NCBI GenBank assembly: GCA_020086605.1
Contig: JACBWW010000040.1
Coordinates: 5,536,729-5,600,728, forward strand
Direction of reading: 5' to 3'
Length of the DNA stretch: 64,000 bases
Origin: Lanius collurio
Lineage: Eukaryota > Chordata > Aves > Passeriformes > Laniidae
Shown: positions 39,586-54,000 of the stretch, one piece after another
Position numbering within the stretch: the first letter of the stretch is position 1
Layout: each line of letters starts with the position of its first letter
Notes under the pieces: generated by a model
What the model was told of the DNA's origin: nothing
The model's database searches: none
Seen by the model: the letters and a program-made list of their open reading frames with translations, nothing else
Program-made: the position numbers and the translations under genes

Positions 39586-42500
39586 CAATGTCAACACTGT
39601 ATAGCTGTGTCCATCTTTTTAAGATGCTTTATAAACCAATTTCCCCAAAGATTTCTCAGCAATCTGAGCTAGATATGGATTTTTTTCCCTCTATTTTGCA
39701 ATTCTACAGATATTTGGATTAAAAAAAAAATGCTTAAACAAAATTAGGCTTAAAAAAAGGACCTGCTAATGACAACCATTTGCTTAATGGCAGTTGTTCA
39801 GCCAGTGCAGCAGGAGACTGCTTACATCTGCCAACAGAAACCATTTGTAAAAATTAGTCTTGTAAACCACCACACATAAATCCATGGAAAATCAATGCCC
39901 ATGGTTTCTGTTAGGAAGTAGCAATGAATTATTCCTTATCCAAGAAGCAAAATAAGCTGCTTTTTTTTCCTCTTTCCACCTGCAAAATCCGGGAGGCCAG
40001 ATCCAAATCCTTTATCAGTGAACTCAGTAACTCCTGTGGGCTTTGGGTGACACTGTTCGCCTGTCCTTAATCTTGTCAACAAATTCCATCATATCCTTCA
40101 GAGAAAATCTAGCCGTTGTTTTAAGTATGTCTAATCCATAAGGACAAAGCTTTAATGAGTTTCTAAATTTGTATCTTAAGAAGTAAAATAAAATAAAATC
40201 AAAAAAACCTCTGTGACCTAGAATCTGTTCCAAAGCGCTGTTCATCGCTTCACTCTGCGCTGAGATCTCAAGATGGGATTTATCCCATATCCAGGAGAAA
40301 GAGGCAGAAAGCAGGAAAGCTTCCAGTGCTTCAGAGATGGTTTTCAATCCCTCAGCAGACACCAAAAGGGCCACGCTCTGCACACCCCCTGTCACTGGGG
40401 AAGTGCCACCTCACCTCCCTGCAGGTGTGTCTGGCAGCACACCACCATTTCTACAGGAGACACCAGTTCTAGTAAAAACAAGGTCCAATAACTGGGAGAG
40501 GGAGGAAGCCCTGGGAACAGCAAGAGATTTCTCGATTCTCACTGTCTATCCCTTAGGTGCTTTAATAAAGGGCAAGATATTGAGCATGGCAAAATGAAAG
40601 AGATAAAATTCATAAGAACTCCTTGTGTTCCACAGAGTTTGTTTATAATTTGGCAGTTGTAGAATTTGAAAGAATTGAGCAGCACTTCCCATGCAGACTT
40701 AATCAACCTGAGAGCAATAACATCCTCACCTGTTACCTGGGCTTTATTACCCTTAAAGCAAAACAACAGATGAAAGTCAACACCAACCTTTCACCTGCTT
40801 CTAGTCAAGAATTTAAATTCCTGCAAATGACCCAAATCCATACCCTGCAGGAAACTGTAAGGCAAAATCATTTACTTAGCTCCTTTTAATTTAATTTTTC
40901 ATTTCAATCTATTCACTTAGATAAAGCAAATTAAGGCTGGTAAGCAGGTAGGGGAGTGAAAGACAAGTGAGTGTAAAAATAGATGTGGCTGTAGATAATG
41001 CACCTCTTCCTTTATGGTCCTGTGGCCTCTTCCCTGCTTGATCCTGGTGCACTTGTAGGAAGGAATGCCTTTGCTCTCATTTGCAGACACTGGAGGAGGG
41101 CTTCTCCCTTGTTTCATATTTTATTTCTACTCAACCTCGTCCCTGACTGCTCGGCCACGTTTTCACAGAGAGGTTTGTGTGTGTCTTTAGAATGCAATCT
41201 GTGTGATGTCTGCACATCTAGCCTAAACAGATTTCTACTTGCAAATTCCCTTAATTATAACCATCCACTGCACTAAAATAAGGCATAGTGTTTAAAATCA
41301 CAGCATCCTCAGGGTGAGCTCACTTGAGTGCGAGTCAAACCACACCCACAACCCGTATCTACACTGCAAATGCAAACCAGCACAGCTCTGGGCCTCATCT
41401 ATTAAAACATTAAGTAAAATTAAAAATTGATGGGGTAGGACTTGAGAATGAAATGAAGCTTTAGTATAAAAGGTGAAGACAGCCTTTAAGTGGACAACTC
41501 AAGTTGGTGTTTCAGCACACAGGAGTTGGCACACTGAGCTGCAGCCAGATCACTCTGCCACTCAGGAGTTCCTAAAGCCCACATTTCAGTCTTTTTTCTA
41601 TTATAAATTGCTTTTAGGTATCAATCGCCTCTTTCGGTTACAAATTTTATTTATATATTCAAACAACATCTTAATTTTTTCCATTGCTTTTGAATTTCCA
41701 GCTACCATTTCATAGAGCATCTCCTACATTTTCTAGAAGTACAGTAAAGTCTCAATCTGTCTTTTGCAGTTACTCCTTGTTTAAATATTTTCACTTTTTC
41801 CCTTGTCTCTCCTCAGAGGTTAAAAAGTCTATTCCAGCTGTGCCTCACCAATTAATTCCTTTTTTGCCCCCAAAGAAGAGATGACCAGAGCTTCACTTAT
41901 TATTAACAACAAAGCTTATACAAAACACTTACATTTGTATTTAGGTTAATTGACATCAAATTCTAGTGGAATTTGACTAATATATGATATTCAACTAAGC
42001 TGATGTTGAATAAGTTTGTTTTGCTGTGGGATGTATCTTGAGTAAGTTTGTTTTCCTAGGCATGACTCTCTTCTTAAGCAAACACCATCCAGTGGTTTTA
42101 CTCCCAGAAACATTTGAATCTTTTGCTAAAAAAGTGACAGAAGGACAAATATTTGAGACCTCCTCGGGGGAAAACCTCTGCTCGATCACTACTTTAACTG
42201 GGGTTTTCTTCCTGACCTTACTCACACTTGGGTTGTGAATTCTGTGGATGTTCCCTTTGTTCACTTTTAAATGTCACTCTCTTTTCATGTCCCAACCATT
42301 TTTTTTTTTAAAGGCAGATTTTCTTAGCTGGTAAAAGGGCATTTGAAGGCATAGCAGCAGTCTAACATTTTCAGCTCCAGTCCTGCACTGTGTCAATTTA
42401 ATCTCATCACTTGCCTGAAAGTTCTTTCATTCTCATTTTGGAAGCTACAGACATATGGCAGTAGTTGTCTAGAGGCAGAGAGAAGTGACAAGTGGCATGA

Positions 42501-45500
42501 GCTGAGAGCGAGCTAAGGAACATTACCAGGGCTTTCACTGGAGGTAACAGAGCTAAGTATAGAACTAAATCGCCCCAAATACAATAGCAGCACTTTCCAC
42601 ATGGGTGCATGTGCTATAAATAGCTGGGTTTCTGTCAGCAGACTGCAGGTGAGGAGCAGGATTCCTCCCCAGCTGAAATGCCAGTGCTTCCCCAGTGAAG
42701 CCCCCAGGAGACAGCAGTAGGAGCACACAGCAGCAAGGGACCAGCAGCTCCCACTCATCTGGAAGGTCAATACTCCAATACTTTGCTGACAGCAAGAAGC
42801 ACTTTCTGGGCCAACATGCAGGTATTTATTTCCCTGGTTGCTCTTACACTGGTTCAGCAAGAGCCCAGGGAACAGGGCTGGGGGACCTGCTCCTGAGCTT
42901 AGTGAAGAGCAAAATGCACAGTGATCAAATTAGAGGCAAGGAGATTTAGTCTACATAGATATGAAGGTATTTGCTTCCTTTTCTTTAATGAAATTATTCC
43001 AAAATCAGAGTAAGGATCACCTCACAGTCAGGGTTAAAACAAGCACATGTACCTGTACTTGACAGACATATTTTCAGGTATAAATCAAATGCAGAGCAAT
43101 ACAGATGTTCCTGTAAGTCAGAGGTGTTTAACCCCATCTGCATCCTCACCTGTTTGAAGTTCACACATAACAGCTCTGCCCACCCAGACCCCTACAGAAT
43201 ACAAGCTGCAGCTGAGAGAGAGGCTCAAACATAAGCAACACACCCAGCCTGCTGGACATAAAATGATGGATATCCTGTTTTAACTGCCTCTTCACGGGGC
43301 TTTTTCTTTACCATTCCCAGGAAATACTGAAAAATCTGTCATCTTTTAATAAGCTTTAGTTTTAAGCCTTTAAGGAACAAAAGTGAAAATTAGTGGTGTT
43401 AATATATGAACACAATAAAAATAACAGCTGATAAAAACCCCTATAAAAGTGAAATACAGCTTACTCTGCTTGCAGCTTTACATGCAGCTTGCATTTCTTC
43501 CTAAAGCTTCAGCAAAGGCCAGAAGGCAGATTATTTATCAGAAAACCATCAGGCTGGAATTTCACATTAGGCTAAGAGATCCCAGCTGAGCTGTTTACTT
43601 CTAAATAAAAGAACCCATGAAGTATTGTATGGAGCTTGAATTCCTTCATTGGAACCCCAAAGCTGAATGGTCAGACCCAGAAAACTCCCTCCACAGTTTA
43701 ATTTATCTTATTTTTGAAGTTCTGCTGCACCTGGTAACCAGATCCACTGTGTGTAGCACAGCTTTAGCAGAATCCATATCATGAATTACATAAAAGACTG
43801 GCTGAGCTTACCAGGTAAAATGTAAAATTTTATTAAGCACTGAAATCAGAGTATGGAAGGAAGATGGAAAAGAAAAACTTCTGCATGATTGGGGTGGCCA
43901 CTATCCAAATCTTTGAAGCTTTCAGAGGAGCTGTCATTATCCGATGTCATGTATGAAATGCCTTGAAGATCTGAAAATGAAGCCAAATACTCCATCATTC
44001 AGAAGTCCTTTGCATTATGCCACTTTAAATTAGTTAAGGGCTTGGCATCTCGTCCCTTCCAATCTCACCCTTTTATCTGGTGATTTGGAACACCCACACA
44101 AATAATTTCCCATTCCCTGTGGCTGCAGGGGGCTGGTTGCATGGAGTCACCTTGACAAGGCCCTTCTCTAGTAAGAGAGAAGGAAAAAGGAAGGAGGGAT
44201 TTAATTTCCACAGCTCTATGGTCAGGAGTAATTTTCTTCCCTCCTCATTACAGTGTCTTTTGGGGAGAAAAAAAGAAAGTTAAAGGAACAAGATGTATTA
44301 AGATGCATAAACAGCTAAACAAAAAGTCTCTGTATTCCAGCTGTTACTAAATCAGATTAAACCAGCTCCTGCAGTCAGGCCTCCCCATTTACTGAGGAAA
44401 GAAGTGAAGAAATGGCTAAGAAAAAAACTGGCCTCAAGAAAAGCATCATTGTTATTTCCTTTCCACTTCAAAACTTGAAACATTTTCAGTCTCCTTTGAT
44501 TTCATCAAGATGCTGCCTAGGCAAGTAAAAATAGTGTCAGCACCAAGACTACTGGCACTGCAACACATTCCTGGACACTTCCCTCCTGATCTATCCCTCC
44601 TGACATGACATCCAGAGCATCACTACAGCTTAGGATCAGGCTGTGACACTCAGCATCTGATGCTGCAGCAACTGTGGAGCTGTGGGCTGGAACATCTCTC
44701 CCCGAGGAACGGCCCAGCCTGCCCCTCTGCAGGAGGATGGGACTCCTGAGCAGAGCACTCCTCTCCCACACTGACACGGAACGTGTTTCCAGGGCCTGCA
44801 CGCTCAGCACAACCCAAAGCAGCCCTGACAGGAATTCAGATTTCTGCTGCTCTGCAACCTCGATTTTCCCTTTGAAACAGTTACTATTTATGTGTTCTAT
44901 CTAGACAGTGCTTCCGGCCTTTCTCCCCTTTTCTTGGCTCTGGTCCAGCATCTTCAAAACTTGACACCAAACCTGCTTATTGTTTTAACCACTCATTGCA
45001 TTAAGTGTAAAGAATACTGCCTAGAAACTACACGGTGCCCTTTTTCCTCATCCTTCTGTCCTTCAGAGACTTCTCATTCCTGCTGACTCTGCCCACCTGC
45101 AAAACCTCAGCTGGGGGGAAGGATTTCAGTTTGCTTTCTCTAAGCAAAAGAATATTAAAAAAATTTGAAACAAACCACACCATTAAACAAATTGCCTTAG
45201 TCAGACAAACATTTGGGGGGTTTTGTTTCATTCGTGTACAAGAGTTTCATTTCTGTTCCCTCTGGATTAAAACCAAAACTTCCACCACAGCAGGTACAGA
45301 GGGACTACAACTTCACACACTCATGGAGTTGGTTCAAATTTGTTCTTGGTTTCCTATAGAAGACATTCATTTCTTCTCTACTATTTTTTTTGCCATTTCT
45401 TTGCCTTTCAACCAGGAAAAGCTAAATTAAAGCATACAGAGCAAAGTGGGCATGTAATACCAAGTGCAGTATATCCTCAGGGAGGTATCAAATCCAAATT

Positions 45501-48500
45501 CTGCCTTGGGACACGAGGAAAAAGCTTCTGCAAGTGTATCAAAGAGAGAGAGAACTTTGTCAAGGTTTAATCAAGATCGCATCATCTGAATTTCCAGAAC
45601 CAGAAGCTGGAATGATACCTGTGGCTTTGGGAACTATAGTCAATCTCCTTTCCCTGCTTTTAAAGGCATCTAAACCAGTCTATGAATCCTTCAGTGTTTT
45701 CTAGCCCAAAGTTTTATCCTGTTTCAAGATCCTCTCTCATTCCTTGATGATAACAGTCAGCTTTTTAGAAGCTTTAATTCTACTAATTAATTATATTCCA
45801 AAAAGTAGCATTTTTGATGCACATGCTGTTCTTGGCCAAAGACCATTTTCCTACCCTGAGGAATCATTTTTTGCTTGCTAAATATCCAGGGAGGGGGCAA
45901 TTGTACCAGCACTGAAACACACAGCATCTCTCTTACATAAAAATGAAGCCCAGCCTGCCATCTGTTCGATCTGTCACATCTCACATTTCGTGAAAAAGAG
46001 AAGTTTGATCATCACCCATTAAGGCTTTGACAGAGTGACCATAAGCTCCTGTCTGAAGGATAGTAACAAACTGTGGTCTCTTCTGTCAGCACCCATAAGA
46101 GATTTTAAAACTACAGTGAGATTCAGAATTATGCTAATCTCCCCCATTACTCATAATAATAGAAAGGTTTATTATTTCTGTGGACAGGAAAGTGAGGAGC
46201 ACACCATGGAGACAGAAGAGAAACGGAAGCAGCATTTGCAAAAAGAATCAGAAAAATATGTTTTACCACTGAAAGCAAAGGCAAGTCTGAGAAGAGCCGA
46301 AAGTCAATGCCTTGAGCACCTGGAATGAAAGGCAGAACATCTCTAGGAGATGTGGGAAACCTCTTCCAGAGAAATAGCAAACAGGGCTCAGTTTGGCTGG
46401 GTTTGTTCTGTCCTGCCCAGGCAGGACCACACAGCACCACTGCAACCACGTGAGCATCGTTTCAGAGTCACAAAGAGCCCACAGAGGTTTGGCTGCTGAG
46501 GAAGAAAAATATTTTGAACCTAAGATACATTTCTCCAATACAAGAAGATTTTTCCATAGCAGAAGTTTGATGACTTCACATTCCAGACATTAATAATTTG
46601 AAATCACTCTCCTATGACTACCTTGAGCATAAAGCTTAGTCCTTGGAAACAAACCCAGGCCTCCCACAACATCATTCATTTTTCACAATTTTTCCAGGGA
46701 TGAAGACTGAGTGCCAACAGCCCTTTAAGGAAACTGTTGCTTAGCCACAGTTTTTTGTCAGACAGTCTGGCCAGATTTAGGTACGAAAACCCAAACAAGG
46801 ATCACTCTGATAAATCCAAGACGACAGATAACAAAACAGAGAGATGTAGAAAGAATATGATGATTGATTTTTACCAAACAGAATATGCCCTGGATTGTTA
46901 CACTGCAGGGCTTGGTGTCTGTAATGGATAGAGGAGCTGTGAGCAGCTCCAAATCTGAGGAGCAGGGTCACCTGATACTTATTTACTTTACCAGCCATGA
47001 AGGCCAAATAACTGGCTTATAGATCATAAAATTCTTTAGCACTGAAGTTTCTGAAGATGTGTAGGGAAGCACAAGGGAACCAGAAGTTCCAAGAGAGAAA
47101 ACAAGTCAGAGAAGGGAGTTTTTCCCCAGCATGGGAATGGTTCTTCTTAACACAAGTCCTGCACCATTCCCAGCCTCAGCAGACATTTTTGATTATAATT
47201 AAATCTATTTAATCTACCAAAACCTTAAAACTGGAGAGTTTTAAGGCATGGACAAAGGGCAAAGAGATGATGTAAGGATGGTTGTGATAAAAATGAATGG
47301 GTGCTGTGATGAGACAGGAGAACATGAATCAGCTTCAGGACTTGAAGGAGAGGGATACAGGAGTTGTGTTTGCTTGGAGCACATGGCAGCATGGCACAGC
47401 AGCTCCTGACAAAAAGTGAATGATAATTCCACTGCCAACATTTGCAGAGAGCCTTAGAAAAACTGTCAGGCTCTCGGTCCTTAGTGTTTCAAAGAGCAAG
47501 TAGAAAGAATCTCAGCTTAATATTTCAACCTTTACCCTCAGGTTATTTATGACAGACTCAAAAGATAATGGTTTTTCCATCACAAGCACACCAGTGTTCT
47601 TTCCAGAGGTTAAAAATCCAGGTAACGATCCAGACTGACCCTGCTCAGCTTTCAATTGCTTGTAAAAGTACAGATTCTTTCCTTTTAAATAAATAAAGGA
47701 TTAAATGAAACACTGAGCCTTTGCTTTTGTCAGCTAAGATGCTGCTGAGCCCTCGTGTCACCCTGGACCCGCACAGGAGCCCAAGTCTAAAGGAGGATTA
47801 TGAAACAGCCTCTCACAAAGCAAAGTCATCGGCTCACCTCTGTAGGGCAAGGACCAAAACCGCTTAAGGACCTACAAAATTTCACCTAAGTCCAACATTC
47901 AGTTGCTACAGAGCCTGTCAGAGCACATATCCTACATTGCCTAATTCCCTGGATTTTGGAAGTGCAGCTGACTCTGATGGTTCCAGCAGCAGACACGTAC
48001 AGCTCTGGAGGCTGATGCTGCCGAGCCGCTCTTTGCTGCGGCAGGACTCGGGGTGAGCTGCTCACCTCCAGCACCCAGCAGCAGCTCAGCTCATAGAGCC
48101 AGCACTGCCAAAATGAGACATCCAGGACAGGCTAGTACATTGATGTGCATTTTTACACAGCTGAGTGTAAGGAACCCACTGGGGGAGCAGCACAGGTTTT
48201 TTCAAATTCCCACAGTGCAAGAGGCAAAGCCCAGGCTTGTTTGCACCAGAAGAAACCCCAAAACTCTGTGTTGTGGGGTGCTCGTGCTCCAGAGAGACAA
48301 CCACAGCACACTTAATCATTTTCCTTGCCTCTAACACACCTCTCCCTTCTCCATCTTCTGCTGGCTGGATTCTCCTCTCAGTTTTCTAGTGCCAATCCTC
48401 TGCCTGAGCAGGTTTTTCTCCCCAGAAGTTAAAGGATAAAAGCAGATACAAGACTGGGAGCTGAAAATGCCCCTGGCTGAGCGAGCCCTGCTGCGGGCAT

Positions 48501-51024
48501 TTCCCCGTGAGCAGACTCCCAGTGCCTGGGATTCCAAACTGAGGGCTGTCAGCTGGGGTCAGCCCAGGGACTGCTGCAGGGAATGAAGGCCCACACACAG
48601 AGGGATCATCTGTTTGGGGACATTCACTCCATCCCCGGAGAGGTTTCCAGAGTAAAACCAGTAATTTGGTAAGGAACCAGAATAAAGTGAGCTACAAACA
48701 TCCTCTGCAGCACAAACTGATGCTACATTAGGTTTGTAAAACGCACAACCTTAAAATCTCTCATTGTTAATTTTTGAGTTTTTTTTTTTTTAAATTCTGT
48801 TTATCAATCATACAAGATTGCAGGGGGTAAAAACAATGAATAATCCACTCAAAATTAATTCTGCACATTGGTTCTATAGTTTTGAAGGTAATAGATCATC
48901 AATCACCAGCACAGGACCGCAACATCTATTTCATACACGAAGCAGCACTTTATCATGGTAAATTTAGCTGTGTCTCATTAAACTGACTGCAGTCTCTGGC
49001 CAGCCAGTAAAACCTGAATAGGTTTTCACATTATATTCCTCAGAGCTCAAAATAAATCACAAAGTTTCAGCCTCATGTATCTACGTGATCTTTAGAAAAC
49101 GAATTAACCATTGCCACTACTCAACAGCGTGGAGTTAGGAACAAAATTTCAAGGAGAATCTTTCCTCAGCCTCCGTGGCTCCATAACAATCATACTAGAG
49201 ATTTAGAAGTTAATTTAGTCTCCATGCAGTCAAGTAGATTTTGTTTGTTTATTTGTGGTGGTTTTTGTTTGAGTTGGAGTCTTTGGAGTGTCAGTGAATT
49301 AGTCTGTTCCAAAAGAAAAGCACAGGCAAACAAGGTGGTACATCCCATTCCTCCAGAAATCAATGGCAATATTCCTACTAGAGGATCAAACTGTGTATGA
49401 TCAATTCCTCATTCAAATTCATTCCTTCTTCCTACTCAAAATGAAATTAAAGCCCAATCCCTGTCCCTTCTCCCCGTGGTTTACCGGCCACATTTTTTCA
49501 CCTCTGTTAATGCCCTAAAGGATGTTCTACACATGGCCAGCTGTGCCAAGGTTTTATTCCAACCCCACCTATTTCCTTCACTTCATCCATACTGATTTTT
49601 CACACTCTAAATATGGTGAGAAGCAAAGACTTAAGGAAGGAATTGACTATTAAACACAAAATATATGTTCCCATGGAAAAAAAAAATCAAGATAATCATT
49701 GTGTGAATGTTTCTTTGCAGCAAGAAAAACTTCCTCTTGCCCTCTGATATTCCACTTTTCATCAAAATGGGGTTGAACAGGCTGGGAACTGTACTTTTGA
49801 ACTACCCCTGTGATCTGCCAACTTAGCACCCCAAGTGCTGAAAGGTCAGTTGTTGCTCCTGGCAATCCTAATTCTTATTCCTGCTTCAAGGACTCCACTC
49901 CTGGCAGAAAACAGCCTCAGCAATCCCAGCTCACTATTTTCTTGTTTCTACTTCAAATCCCTCTCCTGCATGTGTAAGAAATGACTTAGGATATAAGTGT
50001 ATATGGATTTTTCTGGTTTATGCCTTTAGTGAAGGGGATGACAGAAAAAGTGTATGATGCTCTTTTCATTCAAAACATTTAAACACCAGAACATCTCATG
50101 TTACAATACATTCAATGAATGATTTACCCTCAAGACCCTGGGATTGCCATTGCCCCATGTTTGTTCCTGTGATGCCCACAGGAGTCACTGCAGCACAGCA
50201 GAACTTCATCCAAAGGTTCCACAGTCCTGGGCTTCACTCTCTCCACAATTTAAGCATCACCGTGTTTCTCCATCTAGTTCCATTTTCCAGTGAAATGCTT
50301 TAAGAAATTCCTCGGCTTAAGAGGAAAAAATCTCCAAACCACAGCCAAGATCACACAGTAATTGTGATTTTTAATTATCAGTGATTAAAATCTGCATTTC
50401 CTCAAGGAGAGCAGCCATGAACCTACCATTATCTCTTCAGCAACTACTGCTGGCCCTCAGCTGTCACCAGAGTGATGTCAAAAGGAAACAGGCAAAAACT
50501 AATTCCAGTCTCCAGAAATGCAATCACAGATTGTGACCTAACAGCTCAAGAGCAAGTCACACACAGTTCTCCTTTGAAGTACTGGGCAGAGTCTGGGGCT
50601 CAGCAAGGACGGCTCCCAGACTTCCACAATATTAATTTATGGCAGAGAGCAGGGCTCATTTCCTGCTCTCAGTACAGTAATGGATTGGCAACACTTGTAT
50701 TAATTCTATTTTCTCCCTTACTGTTGCATCTCAGACAGACTGTGCATTTGAATATTGAGCTTATTCATACAGCTACAGAATATGCTCTGTGTCACTCTGC
50801 ACTGACCATCCCTTGGAAACACTTGGAATTTCCCACCAAGAGCCTCACATCCAACCTGGAACCTTGTACAGGAGCTTGGAGGGAATGGGGTGAGGCAATT
50901 GTGAATGAATGGAGCCCACAGCTATACATTTCCCTAAAAAGCATATATTACCTTACTGTGAAATTGGAAATACAAAAACCCTCCTTGCTAAACATTTTGA
51001 CCCTTCACAAACACCTTGGCAGTG

Positions 51025-51061
51025 GGATGGACGGACGGACAGACGGATGGATGGATGGATG
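51025..51061. repeat. GGAC/GGAT tetranucleotide microsatellite
   Basis: About nine tetranucleotides, GGAC-type then GGAT-type, with one AGAC interruption. It is likely to be polymorphic in length. It lies inside the longest chance open frame of the window and gives it an artificial Gly-Met-Asp-rich piece. Confidence 0.95.
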
Positions 51062-54000
51062 TCCCCAGGTAGCTCCACGTGCTCGCTCTCTGCTTTCAAA
51101 CCAGAAAACAGTTTTGTATCATTCTGTGCAATTAAAAACAAGCATATTTCTTTTCTGAGTAACCTTCCACAAAAGCTTCCAATCCCACAGTACCTTTGAT
51201 TCATGTTAAATTTATCAGAATTACCATTTAGACAAACTGAGAGATTAAACGTACTTCAAGCTATAGTTAGAAATAGTTCTAAGGCTAAAACTAAGCATTA
51301 CAAATTATTCAGTGAAGTTTCAAACCTTCTGGCTATTTAGCCAAGTTCCTTTACAATGCTGAAAACAAACAAAAAAAAACCTCAAAACTCATGTTGGATC
51401 AAAAATTTGGAGTACAACGTATCAGATGCCTTCTATCTGTGTAACATAGGATTAAATGATTACTGGGCAATTCACTGCAGCCTTTGTAACTGAAGTTAAT
51501 TCACTTCTTTTACTTTAATTAATCTGATCCCATAATAGGTGTACAGATGGATAGTCCTATTTGTGCAGCTGAGTGAGCATTTTCTAGTTGAATTAAAATG
51601 AGACAAGTGGTGCCCTAAATGAGCTGCTAACCTGTATGGCTGCATATCAAATGAACCATCAGATTCTTCCCCATTCACTTCATCTGGGATCTTTTTCCAA
51701 GCCCCAAAGCACAGGCACCTGTAGGAACTTCATAGTGCCATAAACTTCAAATAGCTGCTAGACAGGGACTAACAAGGGGAGCCTGGAGGAAATGCTAGAT
51801 CCCTGTCTCACTCTGAATAATAAATCACCCACTATCAAAAATAAATCAAGCAAAAAACTAGAACTGTAGGCTGTAATCTCACAATAAACTTTTATTTGGT
51901 TTTCCAATGTAATTGCCTTTTCACCAGCAACAATAATCAAAGGACTCACAGTAACAACTTTCACAAATTGTTAAGAATAATTCAGTAAAAGTGGATAGAA
52001 AAAATATTTTGCTCTCTCCTTTAATAGGAAAGCTCAGATTCAGCAGCAGAGTTCAGCTAACAGACTATTGACTGATACTGTGGCAGCAGTCATTTGAAAA
52101 ATTAAATACTCCATAATGAAAGATTTCTGCCTTCCAGGACATGGGGGAAGATGCCTGCTTCACAGAGAACTCTGGTAGAGGAGGAGAGGCCACACAAAAA
52201 GAAATTCACTTTTGTAGACTATCAACTGCCAGGACTGCCAAAGCTCCATTCCCACTCATGAGGAAAGACTGGCAGGAGCTCCTCCAAGAGGTCAAGACAC
52301 CAAAAGCCACGGGGGAGCTCAAAGGTACCACGGAAACACAAATCCTGAGCAGCCCCTGGGAGCTGGACAGGACCAGCAGCACCTCGATGGCCACTCCACC
52401 ATGGCCAGCACTGTAATAAAAGTCCTGGTTTTCCCCTGACAGTGGAATTAGGTGGGCAGGATACCAAACTGATAGCTGACTCAAAAACTGCAGTCATTAA
52501 CAAAACCCTTCAGTCATATTCAGCACCCACAAACAAGTGACATGTAAGTGGTCGTTACCTACAGCTTTTCCTACCATTTCAATCTTGGAAATGCTGGAGC
52601 TCTGGTTATCCTATAATCTAATTCTGCTGTCCCACACCTTCATTTTTGGGAAGCAGGAATACTGTTCAAAACCAGAGGAAATTCAACACAATCCAACTTT
52701 GGGTATCTGGATTATGCAATTTTCCCTTGCCTAGAGTCCTCCTAACGTTTTTGTTTTTCAGTCCTTCACTTTTCAACCTATGCACTCTCAGATATAACTC
52801 TGAATCTGTCTGACCTCATCTCCTTTCTTCTTCTCAAAAAAACCCTCAGAAACTATTTTCTGAGCAACTCTATTGTCTGTGCTCAGCAGGGTGCGACTCC
52901 AAACCTTCAGAATCAAACACAGCCTGCTCTCATTACAGCTACAAAAACCATCTCCACATCTGAGTGATGCTTCCCTAGAGATGGCAATCAGTCCTGAATC
53001 CAGCTGCAGGAGCAAGGAGATCCTGTTGAGTCCATCCTTCTCTTGTCTCTCTGCTTCCAGCAATTGTGCACTTCCTGCTCCATCTGTGATCCTGTAGAGG
53101 GAGAGAGTTCTGCTCCCCGGGCGTGACTGGGCCAGCTCCTCCTCTCCTGGAGGCTGGAGATGCTTCATCCCTGCAGCATTTTCCAGGGTACCTGGTTTGT
53201 GAAGAGCTCCAGACTTGGCTCAGCATGTCCTAGGCAGCACAGAGGGAGCCTGGCACACTGCCCCTGGAATGCATTTCCCACTGCTGTGTTAGAAGGGTTT
53301 GAGATCTGCATCATTCCCAAGATACGTATCTCCATAAATTTCTAAATGTTTATTTAACAGGCCAATTAGCCTCTCACTGATCATCTCTCATGCTGGCTAA
53401 GAGTCTAGCAATGTAGACAAAAACATACAGAATATTCTGGTTATTCCACTCCTCTGACTCTCCTGGCTGTGCCACACTCAGGCACATTTCCAGTCTCCCT
53501 TCATTGTATATGGATGAATGTGCTGCTGGTTTAGATTTTTTAATCTATGCTCCTGACTCAAGCTTCCCATGCCTCAGGCAGAAGGAACACCATCACTGGG
53601 GAAGCGTGCTCTCCAGACTGAACACAGACAGAGATGCAACCAGCTCCCATGTGAGGATTCTGGACACTGTGTTGGAGCATTTCATGTCTACTGATTGCCT
53701 TTGATAGCCCAAGAGTTCAGCTTAAAAATAAATTACTGGTTTGACCCTTTCAAAATACCTGAGATGTGTTTAGATAAACTATTTTCTTTATACTATTATC
53801 CCTATTTCTTACTACTCACCGCTCATTTTTCTTACTCAGAGTTCAGAGTTTCATTTCTTAACCTACATCCATTAAAAGACTGCAATTATAAAAACATGAT
53901 AATCTCATTAAGTAGCTATAAAACCAGTTAAATACAGTAGGAATGTTTTTACAGGAGAAAATTATATGGCTCTGCAGAAAATTTTACAAGCAAAGATATT

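Larger units (their letters stand above)
34703..51024 (-). other. CCDC85A long intron; no gene
   Basis: The stretch is non-coding throughout. It contains a 19-bp tandem repeat (38191-38228), three copies of TTTAGAATTA (39548-39585), and several A or T runs (about 39721, 42299 and 48780). AT-rich blocks at 35340-36300 and 43360-44050 show no repeat identity. Confidence 0.6.
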
